64,000 bases of DNA from Hyphomicrobiales bacterium (GTDB lineage: Bacteria > Pseudomonadota > Alphaproteobacteria > Rhizobiales > Beijerinckiaceae): the NCBI GenBank assembly GCA_027488155.1, contig JAIYCE010000021.1, positions 20,739 through 84,738 of the forward strand, given 5' to 3'. The stretch's first letter is position 1. Each line of letters starts with the position of its first letter. The notes beneath the pieces are model-generated. The model had not been told where the DNA came from and searched no databases. It saw nothing but the letters and a program-made list of their open reading frames with translations. Shown piece by piece: positions 39,491 to 48,298 of the stretch. A program made the position numbers and the translations under genes.

Positions 39491-40744
39491 ATGTCTCATC
39501 ATGATGAAGTGTCACGTCGTGGCCTACTCAAGGGCGCAGCCGGCATGGCTTTGCTCGCAGGTATCGGCGCACCGGCCATTGTCCGCGCGCAAACGGATGC
39601 CATTCGTATCGGCCATTTGACGCCGCGCACTGGCTTTTTGGGTCCGCTCGGTGAATACGCCGTGATGGCGATCGATCTCGCTGCTGAAGAAATCAATGCT
39701 GGCGGCGGTGTCATGGGTCGCAAGATCGAACTTCTGAAAGAAGACTCGGTCAATCCGCAGACCGCGTCGACAAAAGCTGAGCGTATGTTCGAGCGCGACA
39801 ATGTGACCTGCATCTTGGGCGAAATCTCGTCGGCCTCGTGCCTAACGATCGCGCAGGTCGCACAGCGCAACAAGAAGATCTTCATCAATACTGGCGGTAA
39901 TTCCGACGCGCTGCGCGGCAATGACTGCAAAAAGTACATGTTCCACGTCGAGGCGCAGAACTCGATGTATGTGAAGTCAGTCGGGCGCTCCTTCCTGCGC
40001 GATGGGCTTGTGAACGGCAAGAACTGGTATTCGCTGACGGCGGATTACGCGTTCGGTCACGATCTGCTCAAGGTCGCGAAACGCTTCATGGAAGGCAATG
40101 GCGGCAAGTTCGCCGGTGACGATCTCATTCCGACTGATGCGACAGACTTCTCGTCTTATCTCCTGAAGATTCGCAATGCGAAGCCTGATCTCGTCGTACT
40201 CAACCTAGCCGGCAACCAGATCACGAACTTCCTGAAGCAATATGCGGAATTCGGTCTGAAATTCCCGGTCGGCGGCTTCGGCTTCGACACGGCACTCGCA
40301 TGGGCCGCCGGTAAGGGCAATTTCGTCGGCACATGGCCTGTTGTGTGGCATCACCTCATCGATACAGCGGGATCGAAGGCTTTCGTCGCAGCGTTCACCA
40401 AGAAGTATGGCAAGCCGCCGGAAAATCAGGCTTGGGGCGACTACATGGCGCTGAAGATCATGGCGCAATCGATGAACGAGCTGAAGACAACGGATTCGAC
40501 CAAGATCGTCGAGCATCTCGAAAAGGGTGCAAAGTTCGATATCCTCAAGACGCGTGAAGGTTATTTCCGTGCACAGGATCATCAGCTGATGCAGGAAATG
40601 TATGCCATCACGGCACTTCCGGCCGATCAGATTAAGAATCAGTGGGATATCTTCACATCTTCGGCAGCGGTCCCGGGACCCAATGAAAGCCTTGAAGTGA
40701 TTGCTTCGACCAAGGACGAAGCGACCTGCAATTTCGGATCTTAA
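39491..40744 (+). CDS. branched-chain amino acid-type ABC transporter substrate-binding protein
   Basis: Tat-like signal SRRGLLKGAAGMALLAGIGAPAIVRAQ; IRIGHLTPRTGFLGPLGEYAVMAIDLAAEEINAGGGVMGRKIELL. Confidence 0.92.
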   Translation: MSHHDEVSRRGLLKGAAGMALLAGIGAPAIVRAQTDAIRIGHLTPRTGFLGPLGEYAVMAIDLAAEEINAGGGVMGRKIELLKEDSVNPQTASTKAERMFERDNVTCILGEISSASCLTIAQVAQRNKKIFINTGGNSDALRGNDCKKYMFHVEAQNSMYVKSVGRSFLRDGLVNGKNWYSLTADYAFGHDLLKVAKRFMEGNGGKFAGDDLIPTDATDFSSYLLKIRNAKPDLVVLNLAGNQITNFLKQYAEFGLKFPVGGFGFDTALAWAAGKGNFVGTWPVVWHHLIDTAGSKAFVAAFTKKYGKPPENQAWGDYMALKIMAQSMNELKTTDSTKIVEHLEKGAKFDILKTREGYFRAQDHQLMQEMYAITALPADQIKNQWDIFTSSAAVPGPNESLEVIASTKDEATCNFGS

Positions 40745-40756
40745 GGTCTGAATCTT

Positions 40757-40785
40757 GGCCCCCGCCATTCGGGCGGGGGCCTTTT
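40757..40785 (+). terminator. hairpin terminator/attenuator after the substrate-binding protein gene
   Basis: GGCCCCCGCC-ATTCG-GGCGGGGGCC followed by TTTTCC. Confidence 0.8.
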
Positions 40786-40819
40786 CCTTTCTATCAGCGA
40801 AGAATTCAACGGGGCCTCG

Positions 40820-41698
40820 ATGTCCACGATGCTTTTTGCGCAGCAAATCCTCAATGGATTGCTCGACGGTGTGTATTACCTACTCATCGCTCTCGGTCTG
40901 TCGTTGATCTTTTCTTTAGGGGGGATCGTCAATCTCGCGCATGGCGCGTTTTTCGCGATCGGTGCTTATCTTACACTCGTGATTTCGCCTTATGTCGGCT
41001 TTGGCGGCTCTTTGGTGCTTTCGCCTGTCGCCGTCGCCTTGTTCGGCATTCTGATCGAACGATTCTTATTCAGGCGTTTCTACCGATCAGACCCGATCCT
41101 ATCCTTATTGCTTACCTTCGGCCTCGCCATGGTGGCTGAGCAGGCGTTGCGCATGATTTTCGGTGCACCGCCGCTGTCTTATTCCATTCCGCCCTGGTTG
41201 CGGGGCCAAGTCTTCATCGGCGATTTCGTCTACTCCTTCTATCGCACCGTGCTGCTCGGCGTTGCAGCCAGTTGCGTGCTGGCGCTGTGGTTCCTGTTGC
41301 ACAAAACAGCCTTTGGCCGTGTGGTGCGCGCCGGGGTGCAAAACCCCGACATGGTTGGCGCATTAGGCATTTCGCTTGAGCCTTACATGGCAACAGTGGC
41401 GGCCATCGGCATTGGTCTTGCTGGCCTTGCAGGCGTGTTGCTGGCACCGATCTATTCGGTTCATCCGGCCATGGGTGCTGAAATTATCACGCCGGCTTTC
41501 GTTGTCGTCGTCATCGGTGGGCTTGGATCTTTCTGGGGCGTCGTTGTCGCTGCGTTGCTGGTGGGCTTAGTCAAGGGTTTGATGATCGCGATCGGCTATT
41601 CGGCAGCGTCGACGGCTGCGATTTATCTGCTGATGCTGATTGTTCTCCTCGTGCGGCCACGCGGGCTGTTCGGCGAACGCATCACACGGTTCGAGTGA
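40820..41698 (+). CDS. branched-chain amino acid-type ABC transporter permease (LivH-like)
   Basis: QILNGLLDGVYYLLIALGLSLIFSLGGIVNLAHGAFFAIGAY. Confidence 0.93.
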   Translation: MSTMLFAQQILNGLLDGVYYLLIALGLSLIFSLGGIVNLAHGAFFAIGAYLTLVISPYVGFGGSLVLSPVAVALFGILIERFLFRRFYRSDPILSLLLTFGLAMVAEQALRMIFGAPPLSYSIPPWLRGQVFIGDFVYSFYRTVLLGVAASCVLALWFLLHKTAFGRVVRAGVQNPDMVGALGISLEPYMATVAAIGIGLAGLAGVLLAPIYSVHPAMGAEIITPAFVVVVIGGLGSFWGVVVAALLVGLVKGLMIAIGYSAASTAAIYLLMLIVLLVRPRGLFGERITRFE

Positions 41699-41711
41699 GG
41701 GAGAACGATCC

Positions 41712-44249
41712 ATGAAAATGCAATCCCACTCGATTGCCGGCGTACCGGTGCCGATGCTGATTGTCGTTGCCGCATTGGTTGTCTTGCCGCCGATCTTGAT
41801 GGCGCTTGGCTTGACCATGACATCGGCGTCGGAAGTCGTGATCTTCGCCATTGCCTGCATGGCGCTCAATATTCTCGTCGGCCAGACGGGGCTTGTTTCG
41901 TTTGGCCATGGCGCGTGGTTCGGTATGGCTGCTTACGTCGCAGCCATCGTTCAGCGCGACTTGATGCCGGGAAGTTTCTTCGGTCCGCTCATGGCAGCGC
42001 TGGCGGCTGTTGCAATCGCTTCGGGCTTGTTCGGCGCGCTAATCTTGCGTCGCCGTGGCGTCTATTTCTCGCTGCTGACGCTCGCATTGTCGGCGATGCT
42101 GTTTGTTATCGCCTTCCGCTGGACCGATGTAACCGGTGGTGAGAACGGTTTGGGCGGCATCTCCCGACCGAAGTTTTTGGGCATCGATTTCGATGTTAGC
42201 GCCAATTTCTATTGGCTCAATGCGGCGATCGGGCTTGCTGTCGCCTATGTGCTTTGGCGTTTTCAGAATTCACCGGTCGGCTCGGTACTGGTTGCTATTC
42301 GTGAGAATGAGCAGCGCGCCCGCTTTATCGGTTATGCGACCAACCGGTATAAGCTGATTGCTTTTATCATGTCGGCCACGATCACGGGCCTCGCGGGCGT
42401 CTTGCTCCTCTATAAGAACCGCATGACATCGGCTGAGCCGATTTCGGTCGTGTTCTCCGGTGAGTTGCTGGCAATGGTCGTCATTGGCGGCATGCGCAGC
42501 TTCCTCGGCCCGGCGCTCGGTGCCCTGTTTTATATTCTCTTCCGCGAGTTTCTCTCGATCTATACTGAGAATTGGCTGTTCTGGTTCGGACTTCTGTTTG
42601 TCGGCTTCATCGTGTTTTCGCCCGATGGTCTGGTCGGCGTTTATGAAAAGCTGACGGCACCGTTCCGCAAAAAGGAGATCGGTGAAGCCGCCATGGCGGG
42701 GCGCAAGACAGAACAAATGCCTCTGCCAGAATTTCTGAAACCTAAAGATTCATCGAACGGCACCATTCTCGAAGCCCAAAACATGGTGCGCCATTTCGGT
42801 GGCATCAAAGCGGTGCAGGGTGTCGATATTGCGGTGAAGGATCGCACGCTACACGCGCTGATCGGTCCCAACGGTGCGGGCAAGACAACGGCATTCAATC
42901 TCCTCTCGGGCATGTTTCCGCCCGATAGCGGAACGGTTCAGTTCCGTGGCGCTAGGATCGGAGGCGAGACGCCGGAAGCGATCGCGCAGGCCGGCATTGG
43001 TCGGTCATTCCAGATCACCAATCTTTTCCCCGCTTTGAGTGTGGAGGAAAACATTCGCCTGGCCGTCCAAGCGCGTGATCCGCATCGCTTTAACGTCTGG
43101 CTTCCGACGCGTTCACTCTCGCAGGTGAATGCGGAAACCGCCGAGATGGTTCGCTATCTTGGTGTGGCCGGGATCGAAGGCGCAGAGGCCGGATCGCTCT
43201 CCTATGGCGGCCAGCGGCTCCTCGATATGGGGATTGCGCTGTCAACTGCGCCGCGCATTCTGTTGCTCGACGAACCGCTGGCAGGCCTTGCAGCAGCCGA
43301 GCGTGTTCGCATCGGCAATATCATCAAGCGTATTTCGAGCGATCTCCCGGTTCTGCTCGTGGAGCATGATATCGATCGCGTCTTCGAGCTCGCAGATCAT
43401 GTCACGGTGATGAATGAAGGCCGCGTCTTACTCGACGGAACGGTTGAGGATGCGCGTAGCAGCAAAAAGGTTCAGGAAGTCTACATCGGTTCGGGCTCGG
43501 CGACGGTGGCCGCCAAGCCGCGCGAAAGCGCAGTACAGCCGGACAATCTCCTGACGCTGAAAGACGTCAATACCTTCTATGGCAAGAGCCATATCATCAA
43601 CAATGTCAGTCTTGATCTCAATCGCGGCGAGATCATTGCGCTTTTGGGTCGAAATGGTGCGGGCAAATCCACATTGTTGAAAACGATCACCGGTATCGCG
43701 CCGGCGCGGTCGGGTTCGATGATGTTGGCCGGGCAGGAACTCATCGGCAAATCCTCAGCCGAGATTTCACGTCTAGGTGTCGGTTATGTGCCACAGGGGC
43801 GTGGTCTGTTCGCTGGCATGACGGTGGCACAAAATCTGGAACTAGGCCGCCTGAAACGCCGCACCGGCAATGGTATGCATTGGGAACTCGAGCGGATCTA
43901 CGAGTATTTCCCGCGGATCCGCGAACGTCTCGATAGCCCTGCCGATTACCTGTCGGGCGGCGAGCAACAAATGGTGGCCGTTGCGCGTGCGATGTATGGC
44001 GATGTGCGCGTGCTGTTGCTTGATGAACCGTTCGAGGGTCTCGCACCTGCCGTCGTCGAACAATTGTTCGAAGTGTTCGATCGGTTGCGCCGCGATGTCT
44101 CCATCATCATCGTCGATCATCACCTCGATCTTGCGCTGGCCCTGTCCGACAAGACAGTCGCGCTCGAGCGTGGCGCGGTGATCCATACCGGTCCATCGGC
44201 CGATTTGCGCGACGATCTCGATCTGCGCCGCAAGGTGCTTTGGCTATAA
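41712..44249 (+). CDS. fused ABC permease (LivM) / ATP-binding (LivG) / ATP-binding (LivF) protein
   Basis: One uninterrupted ORF with LivM TM domain (LVGQTGLVSFGHGAWFGMAAY) plus two Walker A motifs ([18 protein letters not shown]) and two ABC signature regions. Confidence 0.92.
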   Translation: MKMQSHSIAGVPVPMLIVVAALVVLPPILMALGLTMTSASEVVIFAIACMALNILVGQTGLVSFGHGAWFGMAAYVAAIVQRDLMPGSFFGPLMAALAAVAIASGLFGALILRRRGVYFSLLTLALSAMLFVIAFRWTDVTGGENGLGGISRPKFLGIDFDVSANFYWLNAAIGLAVAYVLWRFQNSPVGSVLVAIRENEQRARFIGYATNRYKLIAFIMSATITGLAGVLLLYKNRMTSAEPISVVFSGELLAMVVIGGMRSFLGPALGALFYILFREFLSIYTENWLFWFGLLFVGFIVFSPDGLVGVYEKLTAPFRKKEIGEAAMAGRKTEQMPLPEFLKPKDSSNGTILEAQNMVRHFGGIKAVQGVDIAVKDRTLHALIGPNGAGKTTAFNLLSGMFPPDSGTVQFRGARIGGETPEAIAQAGIGRSFQITNLFPALSVEENIRLAVQARDPHRFNVWLPTRSLSQVNAETAEMVRYLGVAGIEGAEAGSLSYGGQRLLDMGIALSTAPRILLLDEPLAGLAAAERVRIGNIIKRISSDLPVLLVEHDIDRVFELADHVTVMNEGRVLLDGTVEDARSSKKVQEVYIGSGSATVAAKPRESAVQPDNLLTLKDVNTFYGKSHIINNVSLDLNRGEIIALLGRNGAGKSTLLKTITGIAPARSGSMMLAGQELIGKSSAEISRLGVGYVPQGRGLFAGMTVAQNLELGRLKRRTGNGMHWELERIYEYFPRIRERLDSPADYLSGGEQQMVAVARAMYGDVRVLLLDEPFEGLAPAVVEQLFEVFDRLRRDVSIIIVDHHLDLALALSDKTVALERGAVIHTGPSADLRDDLDLRRKVLWL

Positions 44250-44309
44250 GGAAAGCATGAACAGGCGGGCATGACATGCGCTGCCATTCATGACGGGGGA
44301 GGACGAAGA

Positions 44310-45248
44310 GTGACCGAAACAGTCGCCATCATTGGCTCTGGCCTGATTGGTCGTGCATGGGCTTCAATCTTTGCACGTGCCGGTTGGAATGTCCGTGTAA
44401 CTGATCCGGATGCGCAAACGCGAGCGGTCGCGAAAGACTTGATCCTTGAAGAGTTGCGTGGGCTCGCGCGCCATGGCCTTGCCGATCGCCCGGACGTCAT
44501 TATTCAGCGCGTCACGGTGTGCGATACCAATGCGGATGTCGTGAAGGGCGCAACCTTCGTGCAAGAGAACGGGCCGGAAGTGCTTGAAATCAAGCAAGTG
44601 CTTTTCAAGGAGCTTGATGCGCTGTTGCCGAAAGATGTCGTGATCTCATCCTCGACATCTGCCATCGTGACCTCGCGGTTCACAGAAGATTTGCCGGGGC
44701 GTGCGCGCTGCATGGTGGGCCATCCCGTTAACCCGCCCCATCTTATTCCGCTTGTTGAATTAAGTGGTGCGCCTTGGACTTCGCGTGAGACGCTAGAGCG
44801 TGCGCGTCAGGTCTATCTCGCAATTGGTCAGGTGCCGATTGATGTGAAGAAAGAGATCGACGGCTTTATTCTCAATCGTTTGCAAGGCGCACTTCTCGCC
44901 GAAGCTTTCCGGCTTGTGGGGGAAGGCTATGTATCGGCAGAAGATGTCGATCATTGCGTCAAGAACGGGCTTGGTACGCGCTGGAGCTTTATGGGGCCGT
45001 TCGAGACGATTGAACTCAATGCACCGGGCGGAGTTCCGGATTATTGCGCTCGCTACACGGGTTTTTACAAAAGGCTGGCGGCGCAAGCTGCTGGACCATC
45101 CGTCTACGATGGCGACAATTTGAAGAATGTTGTAGCGGCGTGGCGCTATGAGGCTACACCCGAACGCATTGCGCGGCGCACCCGCGAACGCAATGAACGC
45201 CTTGCGGCCTTGGCTGCACATAAGAATTCCCAACCCGAACTGAGCTGA
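44310..45248 (+). CDS. 3-hydroxyacyl-CoA dehydrogenase-family NAD-dependent dehydrogenase (carnitine dehydrogenase/lambda-crystallin-like)
   Basis: VAIIGSGLIGRAWASIFARAGWNVRVTD; GRARCMVGHPVNPPHLIPLVEL; GTG start. Confidence 0.85.
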   Translation: MTETVAIIGSGLIGRAWASIFARAGWNVRVTDPDAQTRAVAKDLILEELRGLARHGLADRPDVIIQRVTVCDTNADVVKGATFVQENGPEVLEIKQVLFKELDALLPKDVVISSSTSAIVTSRFTEDLPGRARCMVGHPVNPPHLIPLVELSGAPWTSRETLERARQVYLAIGQVPIDVKKEIDGFILNRLQGALLAEAFRLVGEGYVSAEDVDHCVKNGLGTRWSFMGPFETIELNAPGGVPDYCARYTGFYKRLAAQAAGPSVYDGDNLKNVVAAWRYEATPERIARRTRERNERLAALAAHKNSQPELS

Positions 45249-45258
45249 GAGAAGAGCC

Positions 45259-46182
45259 ATGGCGAAGAAGGTCATCATCACTTGTGCGGTCACAGGCGCG
45301 ATCCACACACCCTCGATGTCGCCACACCTGCCGATTACGGCAGAGGAAATTGCCGATGCTGCCATCGGCGCAGCTGAGGCGGGAGCCGCCGTCGTTCATC
45401 TTCATGCGCGCGATCCAAAGACAGGTCAGCCTGATCAGACGCCCGAAGGTTTTGCGCCGTTTCTGAAAGTCATCAAGCAGCGTTCCAACTGCGTTATCAA
45501 CATCACGACAGGCGGCGCGCCGACGATGACGGTGGCAGAGCGCGTAAAGCCAGCTGCCACATTCAAGCCCGAAGTCGCTTCACTTAACATGGGCTCGATG
45601 AATTTCGGTTTGTTCGGCATGCTGAACAGATTCAAGGAATTCAAGCATGAATGGGAGCCGCAATATCTCGGCAACAAGGACATCATCTTCCGCAATTCGT
45701 TCAAGGATATCGAATACATCCTGACGACTTTGGCCGAGAGCGGTACACGCTTTGAATTTGAGTGCTATGACACGGCCCATCTCTACAATCTCGCCCATTT
45801 CCTCGATCGCGGCATCGTTAAGACGCCCTTGTTTGTGCAGACCGTGTTTGGTCTTCTCGGCGGCATCGGGGCGCATCCGGACGATGTGATGCACATGAAG
45901 CGCACAGCGGATCGCCTGTTCGGCGATCAATACCGCTGGTCGGTTCTGGGTGCGGGCAAGAACCAATTACCGATTGCGGCCATGTCAGCCGCTATGGGCG
46001 GCCACGTTCGTGTCGGTCTTGAGGATTCGCTCTGGGCGGGTCCCGGCAAGCTCGCTCAATCCAATGCGCAGCAGGTTAAGCTCGCCCGCCAGATCATCGA
46101 AGGGCTTGGGCTTGAAATCGCTACCCCGGATGAAGCGCGCGACATCCTCGCCTTGAAGGGCGGGGACAAGACCGCGATCTAA
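45259..46182 (+). CDS. beta-keto acid cleavage enzyme (BKACE, DUF849)
   Basis: KVIITCAVTGAIHTPSMSPHLPITAEEIADAAIGAAEAGAAVVHLHARDPKTG. Confidence 0.92.
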   Translation: MAKKVIITCAVTGAIHTPSMSPHLPITAEEIADAAIGAAEAGAAVVHLHARDPKTGQPDQTPEGFAPFLKVIKQRSNCVINITTGGAPTMTVAERVKPAATFKPEVASLNMGSMNFGLFGMLNRFKEFKHEWEPQYLGNKDIIFRNSFKDIEYILTTLAESGTRFEFECYDTAHLYNLAHFLDRGIVKTPLFVQTVFGLLGGIGAHPDDVMHMKRTADRLFGDQYRWSVLGAGKNQLPIAAMSAAMGGHVRVGLEDSLWAGPGKLAQSNAQQVKLARQIIEGLGLEIATPDEARDILALKGGDKTAI

Positions 46183-46428
46183 AGCCGGTCAAGCCTTAGA
46201 AGATAGCGCCGCCTCTCGGGGCGGCGTTGTCATTTCAAGCCCTGTTTTGCGTTGCCTTTGTAATAAAGGCCCGATCTAATCGCTTTAAAATAGCAAAAAA
46301 CAGGTATTGCGCGCAGTTATACGTGACGACGTTGAGTCTAAGGAGGGGGCTTGCCGCCCTGCAAGGGCGTTCTATTTGTGACGCTAAGAAGAACAAGAAC
46401 GCAGTTTTTTCATCAGGGAGAAAGATCA

Positions 46429-47568
46429 ATGGAATCGAAGTCCAAAAATCCGCATACGCGCCGTCAATTCTTGGCAGCTTCGGCCGTTACGGCAGCGGCA
46501 GCAGGCGTCGCGGCGCCGGCTTTGGCGCAATCGTCTGGTCCCATCAATATGCGCTGGCAGAGCACGTGGCCGGCCAAGGACATCTTCCACGAATATGCGC
46601 AGGATTTCGCCAAGAAGGTCAATGACATGACCGGCGGCGACCTGAAGATCGAAGTGCTGCCTGCAGGCGCAGTTGTGCCCGCATTCGGGCTTCTCGAAGC
46701 GGTCTCCAAGGGCACGCTCGATGGCGGTCATGGCGTGCTCGTCTATCATTATGGCAAGCAGACGGCTCTTGCTCTTTGGGGTTCGGGCCCCGGCTACGCC
46801 ATGGACGCCAACATGCTTCTGGCTTGGCATAAGTATGGCGGCGGCAAGGAATTGCTCGCAAAGCTCTATCAGTCCATCGGCGCCAATGTCGTGTCATTCC
46901 CGTACGGCCCGATGCCAACACAGCCGCTCGGCTGGTTCAAGAAGCCGGTGACCAAGCCGGACGATCTGAAGGGCTTGAAGTACCGCACTGTCGGCATCTC
47001 CATTGACGTTTTCACGGGTCTCGGCGCCGCAGTGAATGCGTTGCCGGGCGGTGAAATTGTGTCGGCGATGGATCGTGGCCTGCTTGATGCGGCAGAGTTT
47101 AACAATGCCTCGTCCGATCGCACGCTCGGTTTCCCGGACGTTTCCAAAGTCTGCATGCTGCAAAGCTACCACCAGAATGCTGAGCAGTTCGAAATCATGT
47201 TCAACAAGGCGAAGTTCGACGCGCTGCCAGAAAAGATGAAAGCCATCATCGAGTCGGCTGTGGAAGCGTCTTCGGCGGACATGTCCTGGAAGGCGATCGA
47301 CCGCTATTCCAAAGACTATATCGAAATGCAGACCAAGGATAAGGTGCGTTTCTACAAGACACCCGACACGGTTTTGAAGCGTCAGCTCGAAATCTATGAC
47401 GAGGTTGTTGCCAAGAAGTCGGCAGAAAACGCGTTGTTCAAGGAAATTCTTGAATCGCAAATCGCCTTTGCCCAGCGTGCAACGCAGTGGGAGCGCGATA
47501 CCGTGGTTGACCGGAAAATGGCGTTCGACCACTATTTCGGACCGCAAGGCAAGCTGAAGAAGGGCTGA
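46429..47568 (+). CDS. TRAP transporter substrate-binding protein (DctP family)
   Basis: Tat signal RRQFLAASAVTAAAAGVAAPALAQ; MRWQSTWPAKDIFHEYAQDFAKKVNDMTGGDLKIEVLPAGAVVPAF. Confidence 0.92.
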   Translation: MESKSKNPHTRRQFLAASAVTAAAAGVAAPALAQSSGPINMRWQSTWPAKDIFHEYAQDFAKKVNDMTGGDLKIEVLPAGAVVPAFGLLEAVSKGTLDGGHGVLVYHYGKQTALALWGSGPGYAMDANMLLAWHKYGGGKELLAKLYQSIGANVVSFPYGPMPTQPLGWFKKPVTKPDDLKGLKYRTVGISIDVFTGLGAAVNALPGGEIVSAMDRGLLDAAEFNNASSDRTLGFPDVSKVCMLQSYHQNAEQFEIMFNKAKFDALPEKMKAIIESAVEASSADMSWKAIDRYSKDYIEMQTKDKVRFYKTPDTVLKRQLEIYDEVVAKKSAENALFKEILESQIAFAQRATQWERDTVVDRKMAFDHYFGPQGKLKKG

Positions 47569-47584
47569 GCCTCTTCGTGATTTG

Positions 47585-47614
47585 AGCGCCTGCCAGATTC
47601 TTCTGGCAGGCGCT
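47585..47614 (+). terminator. intercistronic 13-bp hairpin between TRAP SBP and small permease genes
   Basis: AGCGCCTGCCAGA-TTCT-TCTGGCAGGCGCT; no strong U-tract. Confidence 0.6.
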
Positions 47615-47639
47615 TCGTCATGACCGCTTGGGGGGCAGC

Positions 47640-48296
47640 ATGGTCCAAAAATTTCTCTTCACAATCGACTCAATCAGCACGTGGATCGGTAAGGCGGCGT
47701 CTTGGCTTATCATCGCGCTGATGCTGCTCGTGTGCGGCGAGGTCTTTAAGCGTTACGCGCTGAATGCGCCAACCGCTTGGATTTTTGACGCCTCCAACAT
47801 GCTCTATGGCTCATTGTTCATGCTCTGCGGTGCCTACACTTTAGCGCAGAATGGCCATGTGCGCGGCGATTTCTTCTACGGTTCGATGCGTCCGCGTATG
47901 CAGGCCAGCTTCGATCTCGTGCTCTATATTTTGTTTTTTCTGCCCGGCATCGCGGCGCTTGTTTATGCTGGGTCTGATTATGCTGCCGATTCTTGGCGTA
48001 TTCGCGAGCATTCCAATGTGACTGCCGATGGGCCGCCCGTTTATCATTTCAAAACGATCATCCCGATCGCCGGCGCCCTCGTTCTATTGCAGGGTTTGGC
48101 TGAAATTGTGCGTTGTTTCGTGTGTCTGAAGACTGGTGAATGGCCGCAACGGCTCAAAGATGTTGCTGAGATCGATGTGGTCGAAGAGCAGCTTGCAAAC
48201 AGCGATTATGTTGACAAGGACGCTGTGCGCGATGCGCTCGCGCGCGTTCAGGATATCGATGAAGAAGCGCGCCAGCGCAGTGTGAAAGACAGTTGA
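47640..48296 (+). CDS. TRAP transporter small permease (DctQ)
   Basis: Four-TM protein between dctP- and dctM-like genes; GDFFYGSMRPRMQASFDLVLYILFFLPG. Confidence 0.88.
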   Translation: MVQKFLFTIDSISTWIGKAASWLIIALMLLVCGEVFKRYALNAPTAWIFDASNMLYGSLFMLCGAYTLAQNGHVRGDFFYGSMRPRMQASFDLVLYILFFLPGIAALVYAGSDYAADSWRIREHSNVTADGPPVYHFKTIIPIAGALVLLQGLAEIVRCFVCLKTGEWPQRLKDVAEIDVVEEQLANSDYVDKDAVRDALARVQDIDEEARQRSVKDS

Positions 48297-48298
48297 TC

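Noticed and set aside
46207-46230. CGCCGCC-TCTCGG-GGCGGCG hairpin after the BKACE gene as a terminator
   Set aside because: Stem is fine but the following sequence (TTGTCATTTC) lacks a convincing U-tract; left out as a feature.
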